Part shown: in pieces, positions 11,179 to 23,860 of the stretch
How the letters are laid out: each line of letters opens with the position of its first letter
Numbering within the stretch: position 1 is the stretch's first letter
NCBI RefSeq assembly: GCF_963966145.1
Contig: NC_091046.1
Location: forward strand, 1,860,001 to 1,924,000
DNA length: 64,000 nucleotides
From: Tenebrio molitor
Lineage: Eukaryota > Arthropoda > Insecta > Coleoptera > Tenebrionidae
Direction of reading: 5' to 3'
The notes under the pieces: model-generated
What the model saw: only the letters and a program-made list of their open reading frames with translations
Told to the model about the DNA's origin: nothing
Databases searched by the model: none
Position numbers and translations under genes: made by a program

Positions 11179-12229
11179 AATTACAATTTTTTATTGTTTT
11201 TATTTTCACTAGGTTTATTTAGTAATTTTTTTCCATTAGGTATATTAAAATTTAAGACTCTTTTTATTATTATTTTTCACTCTTCTTTGAATTTATTTCT
11301 TTTCTAATTACATATATTTTTCGCTGTATTTTGTATTCGTTTCTAACCTACTTTTTGGCTTTATTTAATAATAATAATAAATTAATAATAATTTACTATT
11401 GTGACCAAATCTTAAAGACATTTTTATCAACTTTGATTTATTGTACTTTCCAATTTAAATCATAAAATATTATTTAAATTTTTCATTAAATCATTACATT
11501 CATTCATCAGTGAGTTTTATTGCTTTTTAACTTTCTCATAAATGTATTTATTCATTTTATTTATTTATAAAAATGAATAAATAAACAATTTTTCTTGTAA
11601 TTATTATTTCCTCATTGTGATTTGGAATCACATACATTTTTCACGTCTTTATTTTTTTATCTTTTTCTATTTTTTTTTATTTTTTTATTTCATAGTTCAT
11701 TGAATGTTTATTTTTTTACATAATTTTCTTTGTCATATTTCAAACCAAATTATAGTCATTTTAAAAATTATTTATTAATATTCTTCTTTTTCATTGTTTG
11801 CATTAGTTTGTCGTTACTACTTTTTTCTTTAAGCCATTGAAAGCTTTTTTTAATTATATTACTTAAGTCTTACTCCCCCCTCTCTCTCTCTTACAAATAA
11901 AAATCTTCAAAAATTTTTCTTTCACTCCTTGTTATTTTATTTTTTGTTCTTTTCTTCTACTGCAGTAAATCTTCAGTTCCTTCCTTTCACTTCATTTTTC
12001 TTCTTCATTTTGCAGGTCACGATATTATTTTTTTACCTCCTTTTCTCATATTTTTTTAATAGTTCTTCGTAAATCTCATTTTGTTTTTCTCATAAATATT
12101 ACTTCCAGTCTTGTTTTTGTCTTTTTCTTATTCTTTTTCCCTTTCACTTATTATTTTTTTAAATATTTTCTCACACATTAAAGGATAAGAGTTTTATAAA
12201 AAAAGACACACTCACCACTCTTATGGATT
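11179..12229. other. Pyrimidine/T-rich low-complexity stretch
   Basis: About 1 kb has the plus strand dominated by T and C runs (for example CCCCCCTCTCTCTCTC near 11,875). I see no gene. Strand-asymmetric composition of this kind can arise from old transcription or slippage. Confidence 0.4.
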
Positions 12230-13100
12230 TTGTATGTGTACCGCCGCCATGTGTCACTCGCCATAAAGGAAAATATCCATTCTGCAAGCGAGAACGGATC
12301 GATTGCGCCTGCAAATGTGGCAATAAACATCGGCTTTCATTAGCCATAACAATCAGGTGGAACAATTAATAGAATAAAACATCGCAATATCCACACTATC
12401 ACATTACATATACATAACGCCGTCAATTAGAATGTAAACAAAGCCGAGCGGCATAAATTACACCGATGCACATAGAAAATGAACAATGGAATAATTTAAC
12501 AAATTTATCGTTGTTGCTATCATTAATTAACGTTATACTAAACAAATTCAAATAATTTATTTATGCTCCGACGATAATTATTATAATTATTATCGCGTCT
12601 GACACCGGAGATATTTATGGAAATTGTCGCCAGATTTAATGGCGAGCCAGTTTCGAGCGGCGCTGCCAAAACGTCGCTTTTTGGCGGGAAATTAAGAGAG
12701 GAAGCGGCCGATCAACGATCGGTTTCGCCGGAAGTGACCGCAATCGAACATACTCCGGTGTCTCATGTTCGAGTCGAAATTGGTCGACATGCATTTTTAT
12801 CTGCGTGTTCCCACGATCTTGCTCCTGTCGGATGGGTCGCTGGGACCGGTATGGAATGGTGGACGGTAGTCGGTAGCCGATGTCATGGTACACATCCATA
12901 TCCGTCACCTACAGATAGCTCTACATTCATTGCATTACATTCCGTTTTATGATGTTCACACCTATAAATCACTAACATATTTTATGGCACCGGTTTCCAC
13001 TCCTCCAGTTCGTCGTCGTTTCTTGTCGCCGGTTTGTTTATTTATGGACTGCCGATAACAGAAGTGGAGATTTTTTCGCAACTTTAAATATTCATCCGAA
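12230..13100. promoter_or_regulatory. GC-richer island, candidate enhancer
   Basis: After 1 kb of T-rich DNA the composition abruptly becomes balanced and CpG-containing. The island holds clustered ATTA-type homeodomain cores (for example ATTAATTAACG near 12,523) and a palindrome GATAATTATTATAATTATTATC near 12,572. No family motif is found in the frames. The regulatory call is an inference from composition and position in the apterous upstream desert. Confidence 0.3.
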
Positions 13101-13406
13101 AAGTGGAAAATTTGACGCTGAGGCCCGGTTCACACGACGAAGATTTGTGAATGTTGCAGGAATGACGTTTTCGGACGAAATTTTTGATGTCGTTGGTGAT
13201 AAATTGCTTTTGGAAAAAAATATCTGCTGGGAAAACTAAACGGAAAGGAGATATGATCGGTGCAGAGGTCATAAAAATTCCGAACTTAACCTCAAGTTTA
13301 TTAAAAGTAGGAATTATGTCAAGAAAAAGTAAACTGTATAGTATATGGTGAAGTAGAGAGAGAGCGGAGAGATACAGAGAGAGTGCAAGATAAAAGGAGA
13401 CAAATT

Positions 13407-13593
13407 GTATCGGGCGTTTATTTAAATTTATTATCAAAGTTGGCGCTGAAGAGGCGATTGTGAACGCACCGCGTGTCAGTCTGCACATTAAAAACACAAA
13501 CAACGCAAAAAGTGATCTCTGATCTGTGGTGCGTTCACAATTGACTCTTCGACGCCTACTTTGGAGATAAATTTAAATGAAGTCTTATAATAC
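13407..13593. mobile_element. MITE family E, copy 1
   Basis: The end GTATCGGGCGTTTATTTAAA and a weaker matching inverted end flank long inverted arms. The inner arm contains CGATTGTGAACGCACC, answered by GGTGCGTTCACAATTGACTC. It matches the copy at 18,671-18,849. Confidence 0.78.
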
Positions 13594-13598
13594 CGTGA

Positions 13599-13743
13599 GA
13601 TCGAAAAAAATTAGAGTTGGCTGTGACCAAGAAATTCAGTTGGCAATTCGTTAAAATTTCAGTTATCAGATGTCAGTCTTAAAAGTTAGGTTAGTGATTC
13701 TGAGATTTTGATTTTCATAAAGGGGTGCATTATGTGTGACCTG
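13599..13743 (+). repeat. Dispersed repeat family B, copy 2
   Basis: GATCG followed by AATTAGAGTTGGCTGTGACC and about 120 further bases match the reverse complement of 7,431-7,587. It abuts the family E MITE directly (5 bp gap), so one may have inserted next to or into the other. Confidence 0.72.
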
Positions 13744-15493
13744 TCGGTTGTAAAAGAATCATGAGGAGCTCCAATCGTAAATGTTAATACAGAAGCTTAA
13801 AAAATCTGTACAAGAAGCAAAATAATTTCTACAGAATTATTCTGAACTTTAAAGTGAAAGTTAATCGAAGAGAAGAACAACTAATTATATATAATTATTT
13901 TGAATGTTGCAAATCTTGACCACAATTTGTTAAAAGCAACACTCTCCACGTCACAGTAATTTTCAATTTTCTTGCATTTATCTTGTGCTTTGCAATTATC
14001 AAATCTACTTTCGGCGAAAGTGCCACCAACTCCTCCGCAACCTTGACAGTCATCTTCCCCCGACGATTACGCCTCAAAACTCTCCTTCCAGGCCAATCAT
14101 TGCAAACACTCATCCACACCGTGTGAGAACGCCAAGACAACCGAAGAAATAATAATCGTTCCGCGTCAACGGTGAGAAAAGTCCTATTATATTGGAAGAA
14201 TCGTCGAGTCATCGTGACGGCGTCCTCGGGTGTCCTGTTCGCAGGGCCGGCTCGAGTTTCCAGCGACTCTCCTGCGACTCCTCCCCGTCTGGAATTGTCT
14301 TTTCGCAAATTTGCACAAAAACCGGGAATGGAGTTTGAGGGGGTCGCAAGGGGGATTTTCTTGGGGGTGTCGGGTCGTCAGAGGGTGCCAGTCGTGGGTG
14401 GTGGGCCGACGCCGGTCCTGATCAACGGTAGCTCTCTATCGGAGGTCGAGACTCCTTCCACCCATCCCGTTAATGCCAACCTATAACTACTGTCAGATAA
14501 CCATCGACCATCACAACTTGGAGTTTTTGCTCAATTATTCCAACACACCAATTCGAGACTGTTATTTTTTAAATGCACCACATTGTCGATAACATCGTCT
14601 GAAGACGTAATAAGACCAAATTACACACAAATCGGCCGGATCCGGACCAAGGGCCAGGGATCTTCGGAGAATTATTGTGGTGATTGCGAAGCTGCACCGG
14701 CACCTGTGTACACCGGAATTTCTCGGATTTTATTTTTTATCTTGCATACCGCAAAGTCGCTGTCGAGATGTGCTTTGGCAGGCAACGGCCCACCGACGTA
14801 AAAATATTCAAATGAAATCGTAAAAGCTTTCTCCTCATTTTTGTCGAACTTTGTTTCTGAAAAAATTCTTGACGGTTTCTTTCAAGACATTCTAACCAAC
14901 AATTTTATTTCCATTGTTTCTCTGTCGTTTTTTCGCTCACGATAACTTCTGCAAAAAAACACAAAGCACTGATCGATCAGTTCCTTTATGGAAAGTATTT
15001 CTGTTAGTAAAGAGTCAATGTCTATGAATTTTGATAACTTTCACGTGGTGGTTAAATGTTTGTTTCGGTGATTTTTTTGTTCTGTTTTTATTAAGGGGTG
15101 AAGGTTTCTCTTTCGTTCACTTCACTTTTGTTCATCATTTTTCGCTCACTGTCTTTCACTCACCGGTTTTCATTCGCTCGTAAATTTTTCTAATTCTTTG
15201 TGATAACGTAATTTTGATTTTTTAGGCAACATTTGGTACCTCGCGGCATTTGCTTCTTCCAGAAGATCATCAGGAACTCTTCATCATCCATTCCCACAAT
15301 TTCTATAACGTACACACAACCACTTTATTGACGTTAGAGAATTTTGTTTATTTTGTATTTTATTTTTTTCCATAGCCACAGATCCATCCAAAAATGTTAT
15401 TTATTTTTATTTAACATTTTGAATACACAGTTACAGACTCATTTTCTAAGGAAGTATCAAACAAAACCAGATACAGCACTCGAGAGTAAGACC
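13744..15493. other. Intergenic DNA with a GC-richer island at 13,970-14,830
   Basis: The island carries a 137-residue minus-strand frame (13,895-14,308) and a 104-residue plus-strand frame (14,172-14,486) that overlap each other. Neither shows a domain. It is a candidate regulatory island. The flanks are AT-rich, and 15,100-15,180 repeats TTCACT/CGCTCAC strings. Confidence 0.3.
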
Positions 15494-15558
15494 GCTTTCG
15501 TTCACTTGAATTGCAACTCCACTTCTTGGGCGAACACGCAATTCGCGTGAACGAAAGC
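15494..15558. ncRNA. MicroRNA-precursor-like hairpin (speculative)
   Basis: The arm GCTTTCGTTCACTTGAATTGC (15494-15514) pairs with 15538-15558 over 21 positions with 2 mismatches, around a 23-nt loop. Outer flanks (GTAAGA... and ...TCTTAC) can extend pairing further. Stem and loop size fit an animal pre-miRNA. I recognise no known seed, and the hairpin could equally be the remnant of an inverted-repeat element. Confidence 0.25.
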
Positions 15559-18500
15559 TTTGCCTTCCTCAATCTTACTGTAAATTACTACATATTTCTC
15601 TTCTTAAAACCAATATCCATATAATCAATGAAGTAATTATAGCAATCTACTTTCCATTTGTTTTCATTCTTGATGAGCAGGTTCACTAAAATCTACAAAG
15701 TTACAATATTTTCCAAGAAGGCAATTCAATTTTTTGCAATTGTGTTATCTTCTTCTTCACTTCCATTTATAATCTAAGTTGACTTAAAACCAAGAATAAA
15801 TTGTTTTTTAGTCTGTGCATGGTGCCTGATTTGAAATTATGGATAAGTTTTTCATTATAATTATTTTATTGTTCTGGAAATAAAAATTCTGCAGAGAATT
15901 GATTTTGATAATCTGTTTTGAGAATTTGTTTCTCTCTAATAGGTTTCGTTTTTTGACGTCAAGTCCTATTTTTTAGCGCCGATGCTGTCCAATAAAAATT
16001 ATGGTTTTTGCCCAACAGACAGTTTAAAAAAAAATTCGAAACAAAACATTCTTGTAGTGTATTGCCTTCTCCGTTTCTCGGTCCTCTTACGGTATAATCT
16101 TAATAAAGATTAGGTGTCAATAAATATTTTCAAGGATGAAACACTAATTAATAAATACCTCACTGAACTTTTATCTGGATTTATCGAATTTACGATTTAC
16201 CAATTTATTTCTTCACTGCCAGAGGCTCACCACCACCTTCTGTGTTTTTACTGAATACAAGATTGTCTCTCATGTGACCAGTTTTTGTTCCAGAGTTGTC
16301 CAAAATGGCCGTCTCTCTGTACGAACTCGGACGAAGTAATCTGGTAAAATTTTCTTTACAAACTTTCACGAGTTTCTTCACCTCAAAAGTATCATTTTAT
16401 CTGATTTTCCCAACGTTAAACTCGCAGAACATATTTTAATGAAAAAGGTAATTTTACGTACTCCCATGCGGACGAGAAATAACTCTTTTTCGGAGGCACT
16501 TTTCTGACCATGGACCAAGGCGCGATCTGTTGGTCTGTTTAGTAAGTTAACTGACAAAACCCAGTAAACCGACTGAAAACAAACGAATATTTGACAGCTA
16601 AATTGAACCAAAGTATTTTATTTGTCCAAAAAACTGTTATATCGTTTATTTCTGGTGCTTATTTGGTGCATAATAAGAGAAAATAAACGTTCATATAATC
16701 GATAGCAACAGTGAAAGTGATGAATAAATGTCTAATACGCCACCGGACATCGCAGATGATAAACCAATAATTGCCCTGTCACCATAAACTATGTAAATAA
16801 TTAATTGTCTTGCAAGAAGTAAATTTCTCGTTTTGTCGGCAAGCTGATAAAAAATACTATAAAAAATTGTTAAGATGTATTAATAAATGTATATATTTAT
16901 TTGAAAAAATTAGATAGAAAATAAATCTGTAATTTTTCCAATGATCTCTTTTGCTTTGTAGTTCCTGTGGTCGCCTAAAAAAATGAATGTGCACCTCGGC
17001 CAAAAAGTGCCTTTTGTCCTCGCATGTTTTCAAGCCTCGGCTGCGCCTCAATCTTCTCTGTTTTGTTTCTTCGTATTAAAACCAAAATCCTTCATAATAT
17101 TATGCTAATTCAGCTACAGAAGTTTCTGGCTTTCAGCTTGTACTCCTTTTCTTAAAAAAAAATACTCAAATTGTCTCCACGTGTCATTTTTTGACTTCAG
17201 TGGCGTAAAATGTTTTGATCAATCCTATTAAAAAATCTTCCTCGAAGAGTTTATAACTGCATAGTGCTTCTTTTGAAGGAAGAAAATTCGTTTTCACCTT
17301 GCAAATAAATATATTACAGAACCACTTAATTAACAAAATGGGGGAATTCTAGACAACAAACCAAGCATTACTAAGGTATGTATCACATTAGTATTTGTTA
17401 GATTTTGAAGAACTGAAGAAACACCTGATTTTTAACACCATTAAATAAATAATTCGTTAATTTTCCATATTTAGTATACAGAGTGAGCAACAAAAAAATT
17501 TATAAAGTGTGTTACATCATTTTTTAGTTTAGCGAAACGTCTTAGCTTAATCTTACACATATGTATACTTGCTATACACAGTCGTTTTATTGGTTGCCTA
17601 TCTAGCTATTAATTAATTATTAGTAATTAATGCTTTATCTTCAATGGTAAAACTCATTTGACCTCTTATTCTGGGATAATTGTTTCTTACAATTACAGAA
17701 AACGTCCGTAAACTTTGTCAAAATCGCAAACTTTTTTTCAAGGTTAACATCAACACCGTTCCTTTAAAACTGCCGTTTCTTTGACATTTCACAGAAAAAT
17801 CTGCTTACCAGTGACGTCGCGTTTGGCAAAAAAGCTGGTAAATTATCCATTCTTACGAATGGAAAATGTTTGAGACCACAAATTGTCTACGCCCATGCAA
17901 TGAATGTTTATTTCCATAGGATTCCGCTACGACATTACCGATAATTTACAACGCCTGCTCTGATTTGCTTTTTTTTTATCACTTTGTACAATTAATAAGA
18001 ATTCATATGCATACTGGTATTGAAATTTTTTTTTGAAAATTGTTTGCCAAAAGATCCATCGACACTGTCGAATTGCATGTGATAATTTTTTATTTGTTCA
18101 AAAAATCAAATTACATAGCAAAAAAATCAGCTCAGTCTTGAGCATCGGCTAATGTAAATTACTTCAAGATTTTACTTTTGCATTCTCCGAGAAAATAATT
18201 TTCTGGGCTAGTTTTTCCCTTTTTAGGATACACCCCTTACGGCAAGAAAAATTGAAATTTTGTAGGAATCAATGAGTGAATTTGGTTTGAAAATGAGAAG
18301 AAATTTTTTCATTTTGCAAAAGATCATTTAATTAACTGAATTATCTAAACGTCGAAGAATTCATTTCATTTCGTCGACAGGGAACAGGACATCACAGCAA
18401 AATAAATCCGCAAACTTTCCAGCTCTTTTATGATTTATCTAAAGTTTCCAACAAATTTTGCTTTGCAATGAAATTTATTTTACAGTTGATACATTAGGAA

Positions 18501-18670
18501 CTCGTTGAAATTGCTTTGAAAGGTTTTCGATATCGGTGGCACATTGATTGTTTTTAAAAGATTTTAGCACCAACGTCCATTAAGACTTTATAGCCTATAA
18601 CACGAGAGTACTATTACAACAGAAAAAAATTAACGAGCTCAAAGACGAACATCTATGACAGTCTATAAAT
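15559..18670. other. AT-rich intergenic DNA, no gene seen
   Basis: Three kilobases have scattered short frames only. Near 17,475 the string TACAGAGTGAGCAACAAAAA resembles the ends of insect inverted-repeat elements, with a weak inverted partner (TTGCTTTTTTTTTATCACTT) near 17,965. This could be a degraded element of about 500 bp. Confidence 0.35.
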
Positions 18671-18849
18671 GTATCGGGTGTTCATTTATATTTCCCGTCA
18701 AAGTCCACGTTGCAGAGTCGATTGTGAACGCACCACGCATTACAGATTTGTGTTGTTTGTGTTTTTACTCTGCAAACTGATGAATGGTGGGTTCACAATC
18801 GACTCTTCAACGCCAACTTTGGCGGGAAATTTAAATGAACACCCGATAC
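18671..18849. mobile_element. MITE family E, copy 2 (well preserved)
   Basis: The perfect 18-bp terminal inverted repeat GTATCGGGTGTTCATTTA / TAAATGAACACCCGATAC bounds a 179-bp element. Its arms continue for about 65 bp (CAAAGT..GAGTCGATTGTGAACGCACC). The centre is GTGTTGTTTGTGTTTTTACT. It is the best-preserved short element in the window. Reading frames across it are not genes. Confidence 0.85.
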
Positions 18850-21060
18850 CATTAAACAATCTCGAAAGATAAATTGGACAAGTCTTCAGGTTGATTTGCA
18901 AAGTTCTGTTTCCTCTCCTAGCACTTTTTCTTCTTGTTCCGGAGCAAAAGTTTTCATTTTTTTCTCCTCTTGCAAAAATATCGCAACCCAAGAGCTTATC
19001 TGGCCGCCATAAATTAGATAAGCTCAGCTATTAATCTCGACAAGAAGTAGCAAATTAGCCACGAGTTAACATCCGCGCTCGCAATTACATTTCCATTAAA
19101 GTTGTGCAAACGGCCGTTTCGGTATCGGCTCAGCTCCACTTCCATTATTTCCCAATTAATTTGATAATCCGACGGTGTTGACTGACACTTGCGCCGTTTT
19201 ACGACCACCATGTTTATTCATGCGACGGACAGGTGTGGTGCTCCGCAAAACGAGCGTAAATCCAAGAATCGCTCTTCCGGTCGTTCCCGGCGCGCCGCAG
19301 CGGCCCGAATCGGGTCCCATGTTGTCCAGGACGAAAAAATATCGTCGAACTGGTTCGATCTGGTGCGGTTTGGTGTCGTCTTGTTGTCGTCCCCTCCGCG
19401 CCGCCGACGTCTCTGTTCGATCGGTTCGACAAAACGTCCATAAATAATTGAACTTATCGTTCATCTTTTCGGAAAACACGTGAGCACAGGCCCATAAACC
19501 CGTACCGTTTTTTGTCCGAGGCGGTGAAAAAAATCCTCGCCGTAAAGTGTCAGTACTGTCAGTGATGTCTTCGTTACCCGGAAAAATTATAACCCGATGG
19601 TCCGACAATCGTCCAAATCTCGCCCAGACCAAAATTCACATATTTCCAATGGAAAAAAACCCGACCGGAACCATAAAAATTCGAACGACAACAGTAGCGC
19701 ATTAAAATGAATGTGCGCCTAATAGGACAAGTATAGCGGCGTGGGCCGGACTCGGACAGGATCGCTCGGTTTGGACAAAGTTAAAGATAAATAAGAATAA
19801 CATCTTTCAACAGAAAAAAATTTTTTAGTCCTCCCAAAAGTTAAAAAAGTATGGGTCACAGCGGACCCAGAACTGACTATTATTTATTCTTATTATTTCT
19901 TTCAAAAAGATAAGATAGGCCTTAATTGTTGTCAATCTCATCAATTAAAGAATGGGTCTCATTTGACCCAGATTTGTGTCTTCATTGCCCGCCTACATTT
20001 TCGCGTAAAAAAATGACTGATGTATATGTAGTGCTCCGAGGACAACACGGAGTGTAGCAACTGCTTTTGTGAGATGTTTGTTGGTCCAGCGGTCTCCACC
20101 TGACCCATTGAGACCAGTCAAAATCCGAGCTTGTAATTAATCGTGAGAGAAAAAACAGGGTCGACATAAACCCTGAAAATTCTTCAGGTCAGATAAAACT
20201 TTATTCGTTTCTTGGGCCGGTGGATCGGTTTCAGTTGTTCATTCATGTCGATAGGTCCCCGATACAATCTTAAGTATTTGGGATGGGCTCGGGCTCCACC
20301 ACAACTCTATCGAAATGGGACAGTTCCATATTTTATCTCGGCCGACCTGTCGAGACCTTGATCGACATCTGAAAGAACAAACCAAAAATGTTTCAAAATC
20401 TCCAACAATCCCCCCTCACCACTCCAGATGTTCCTCCGCCATTCTCCCGTTCTTCGCTTTTTTCTCTCGCCATTCAAGTGTCCTCACCAGATGCTTTGAG
20501 CTTTTTACTCAATTATCGCTCAACACAAACCGCAATTATGCTGAAAAGCGTTAAGTAGGAAGCGGCGAAAAACCAGCACCCGAGTACCAGATAACGAACC
20601 ATTAGAGATAAAAGAGAGTACCGTTCTGGTTCCAATATTCATCGGTAACCGATAGGCCAGCTGTCATCGAAATGAACTTGTACACGAAGAAATGAAAAGG
20701 AGAGAAAAAACAACGATTATTATAATCCCCCTGCTTACAGGTGTCCCACAATCGCGAGGAGACAGATGGCTTTGATGGGCTTATCGCTGATTTATGCGCA
20801 ATTAAAAAATTTATAGAAACGACATTAAACAAAAATAATAGAAAAATAAAAGGCCAGAAGATGTTTTTTCAAGTTGTCATAAATTATGGGGCGGTGGGAA
20901 TTTGTCGCGAACTGGTACAGGTGGTCAGGATACGGGAGCAGGACTGGGATTGGACCACGACAAATTAAAGTTGACGGCACTACCGGCAAAATAGTTTAAT
21001 TGTGATTTACGACAGAAATCAGCAACGGACCGAGCGGTCCTAGTAATTTACAGATTCTCT
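18850..21060. other. Mixed intergenic DNA with GC-richer islands (19,000-19,760; 19,980-21,060)
   Basis: The island at 19,156-19,632 contains a 158-residue minus-strand frame overlapped by two plus-strand frames of 84-90 residues. None resembles a protein family. Balanced composition and dense CpG suggest regulatory DNA. Two dyads, TGGGTCACAGCGGACCCA (19852-19869) and TGGGTCTCATTTGACCCA (19953-19970), lie 101 bp apart. Confidence 0.35.
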
Positions 21061-21380
21061 GCACTCACTTCAATTGGGACTTTCAGAAGAAATTTGTAAG
21101 TAAATAAAGTAAATACTTAAGTAAAATTAGTAATTGTACTAAATCTTTCGAAGATAAGATTTTTGGAAGATAATTAAAATTAGTTAAGAGACTAGCGAGG
21201 AGGTAATTGAAATTAGTACATACTAATTTGTTGTTGAAGTAACTAATTGAAATTAGTAAATACTAATTGAAATTAGTAAATTACTAATTTTAATTAGTGA
21301 TAATTAATAATTTCAAAAATCATTATCACAGCATTATAGCTTTTGGTATCAGGATATTAATTACCAATTAGTTTGAATTA
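21061..21380. repeat. AATTAGTAA-rich low-complexity DNA
   Basis: The unit AATTAGTA(A/C) is repeated in degenerate form with interruptions. I see no coding potential. Similar strings reappear near 22,640-22,760. Confidence 0.5.
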
Positions 21381-21399
21381 GTAGTACTAGTAGATACTT

Positions 21400-22060
21400 G
21401 AGATTTTTGAAATTTGAAGGAAGGACTTCCTACTTTGTCCAGAAGAAATAACATCTCTCTAGGTCTGCGTTCCGTCTGTGGTATCTGTGAGTGATGACGA
21501 CACTTCATAATTTTATCACCTGTTGTAAAAGATTCAATTTCAAAAGTGTCCGGCCTCTCCCTCACCCGTCCCACATCTAGGAGGTGGTGATAAAGAGGCG
21601 GCGGTGTTGTTTTCAGATTGACGAGGGTCCCTCTCCCCGTTGACACTTTCGTCTGAACGAAACCCGAAAAACTATTAAAAAGGGATAAATCACCGCCGCC
21701 GTCGTCGTAGTCGGCACCCTCTCCGTCTCGAGCCACCCTTGTAAGGCCCCAGGGGTCGAAACTGAAGAGCTCTGTACACGAACTTTTGATTTGGCTAATA
21801 ACGTCCGCTTTCTCACACGGCCACGCTCCAACCCTCGAGTTTCCGGGGTGGAGAGGTCCGAGCCCCCGCCAAGAGGGCGGCACGTGGCCCCTCGACATCT
21901 TGCGTTTGCACCTAGGGGGTCGCGGCGGTTTCGCCGAACGCCCCATGGGAAAGGCGCCCGGGGGGCGGCGAGTAAGCGATACAGGGGCAGAAAAACAAAC
22001 GACAAAGGGTGCTCGAACACAAAGGGAATGCTTAAAAAGCGAAAACGAAACTGAAATAGT
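21400..22060. other. GC-rich island with long overlapping frames
   Basis: The longest open frame in the window (192 residues, minus strand 21,946-21,368) lies here, overlapped by a 135-residue frame on the same strand and two frames of about 90 residues on the plus strand. The predicted proteins are Arg/Pro/Ser-rich without recognisable motifs. Open frames in several phases at once are typical of GC-rich non-coding DNA. Read as a possible regulatory island or untranslated exon. Confidence 0.3.
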
Positions 22061-22094
22061 GCGAAATTAGTAACTTCTTGGGATTTAATTAGTC

Positions 22095-22572
22095 AACGCT
22101 GCACCTAAACATCTAAATATCTAAATAATTAAGTATTTAAGTATCTAAATATTTAAATAATTACGTATCTAAGTATCTAAATATCTAAATATCTAAATAT
22201 CTAAATAAGTAATATCCAAATATCTAAATATCTAAATATTTAAATATCTAAATATACAAATATCCAAATATCCAAATATACAAAATATCCAAATATCCAA
22301 ATATCCAAAATATCCAAAATATCCAAATATCCAAATATCTAAATATCCAAAATATCCAAATATCCAAATATCTAAATATCCAAATATTTAAATATCCAAA
22401 TATCCAAGTATCCAAATATCCAAAATATCCAAATATTTAAATATCCAAATATCAAAAAATCTAAATATTCAAATATCCAAAATATCCAAATATCCAAATA
22501 TCCAAATATCTAAATGTCCAAATATCTAAATGTCCAAATATCCAAAAATCCAAATATCCAAATATCTAAACA
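22095..22572. repeat. Octamer minisatellite (TCCAAATA / TCTAAATA)n
   Basis: About 480 bp are made of an 8-bp unit ATATCCAA or ATATCTAA with occasional 9-bp variants (extra A) and GTATTTAA variants at the left edge. TCTAAATA dominates the left third and TCCAAATA the middle and right, so the array has spread by local expansion. It is non-coding. Confidence 0.9.
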
Positions 22573-23265
22573 GGAAACACTTACTTTCTCGTAAAAATTA
22601 ATTCGCATCACAGAATTATTGCAGAAACGACACCCGGATTATTGAATTAGTAATTAATAATTAGTAAATTAGTTATTAAGAATTATTTGAGACTAGTAAA
22701 TTTGAATTTTGAGTTGAGTCGATTCAGATTTGAGAATTTGCGGCTTAAACTAGTATTAATTGGTGAAATGAATTACATAGTGTAATTGGGAAAATTAGTC
22801 GCAATTGAGCGGCGTTTTGTGTATTTTTGCATTTTTTTGTGCGGTGGCGGAACAAGAGAGCCGACAATGGTCGAAACGGTGTGCGGTCGTTCTGGTTTCA
22901 AGTCCGGATTTCGGTTTACAACCGGAGTTGGGCATCGCGGCCGTGCGTTAAACACAGCTATTATCAATTGAACATGGGTCACTTGATTATGCCTTGCCGC
23001 AAATAACTATAATTTCATTTGTTCGATGGCTTTTTATAGGCTTCTCGAAATTTATGTGTGTTTTATGCGAGCGTCGACGGCCCTCTATGCGCTAGTAAAT
23101 GTCAGCACGATGGTATGTAATGTTTATTACTATTATTATATTCAATTACTCGCCGTTCTAGGTTTCATTAGTCTATTCGTATTGTTATTAGTGGCGAGTT
23201 TTCGAGGCGAACGCCGCTAATGTCGGAGAGGTTAAAGGCATTTTTTGAGGTTAGGTGCTAGAAGA
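22573..23265. other. Intergenic DNA with GC-richer island 22,770-23,225
   Basis: Next to the minisatellite is AATTAGTAA-type DNA, then a 450-bp island with balanced composition. Short frames (60-69 residues) on both strands overlap and are not supported. Confidence 0.3.
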
Positions 23266-23269
23266 GGAG

Positions 23270-23860
23270 CGTGCAGAAATTTACCTTTTTATCTGATCTA
23301 AAGAGCATCTCCGAAAAGGCTCTAAAGTGGCAAGAACTCGCAACAAAGCTTGCAGCATGACTTTTTACCAAATCAAAATTGTATGTTATTTTCAAAAATT
23401 CCAAAAATTTTGGCACAATTTGTATTTTCATCAGAGAGATAAAGAGTCTCTAAATAAATCCTAAACTGCCAAGAAAAATTGTCTGACTTCTTGTGTGGTC
23501 AAAATTGACTTTTCTTTGAAAAATTCGCCAAAATTTCGAAAAATTGTGTGTCCCATTTAGTCTCATTGGTGTTTTTTTTCCAAATGATGAAATTCTTTAA
23601 ACAATCCGAAACCACCGACAAGATTTATGTTAGTTATTGTGTCAGCAGTAAACCTTGTACCCAAAAATTTTCCAAAATTTTGAATCTTGTTATTAAATTT
23701 CGCTCCAAAACTAGATTTGTCTTTTTGTCTCATTTCTAAAAAACACCCATCTCCAAAAGTAGTGAAATATTGAAAACCGCAGCCAGAACTTTTGGAATAA
23801 TTTTCAAAAATTCGCCAAATTTCGAAATCGAAATAATGTTGTTGCATCTTCTGCAGCAAA
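23270..23860. repeat. Degenerate tandem array, period about 125-150 bp
   Basis: Blocks of the form AAAATTG....CAAAAATTC(C/G)CCAAAATTT recur near 23,380, 23,503, 23,652 and 23,790. The neighbouring TAAAGAG..TCTCTAAA..GGCAAGAA string recurs with similar spacing. Divergence is high. Overlapping frames on both strands come from the repeat. Confidence 0.5.

Noticed and set aside
19156..19632. 158-residue minus-strand open frame
   Set aside because: It is overlapped by 84-90-residue plus-strand frames, and there is no family motif. The frame length is explained by CpG-rich composition.
21368..21946. 192-residue minus-strand open frame, the longest in the window
   Set aside because: It overlaps other open frames on both strands in a GC-rich island, is low-complexity (Arg/Ser/Pro), and shows no domain, signal or splice context.
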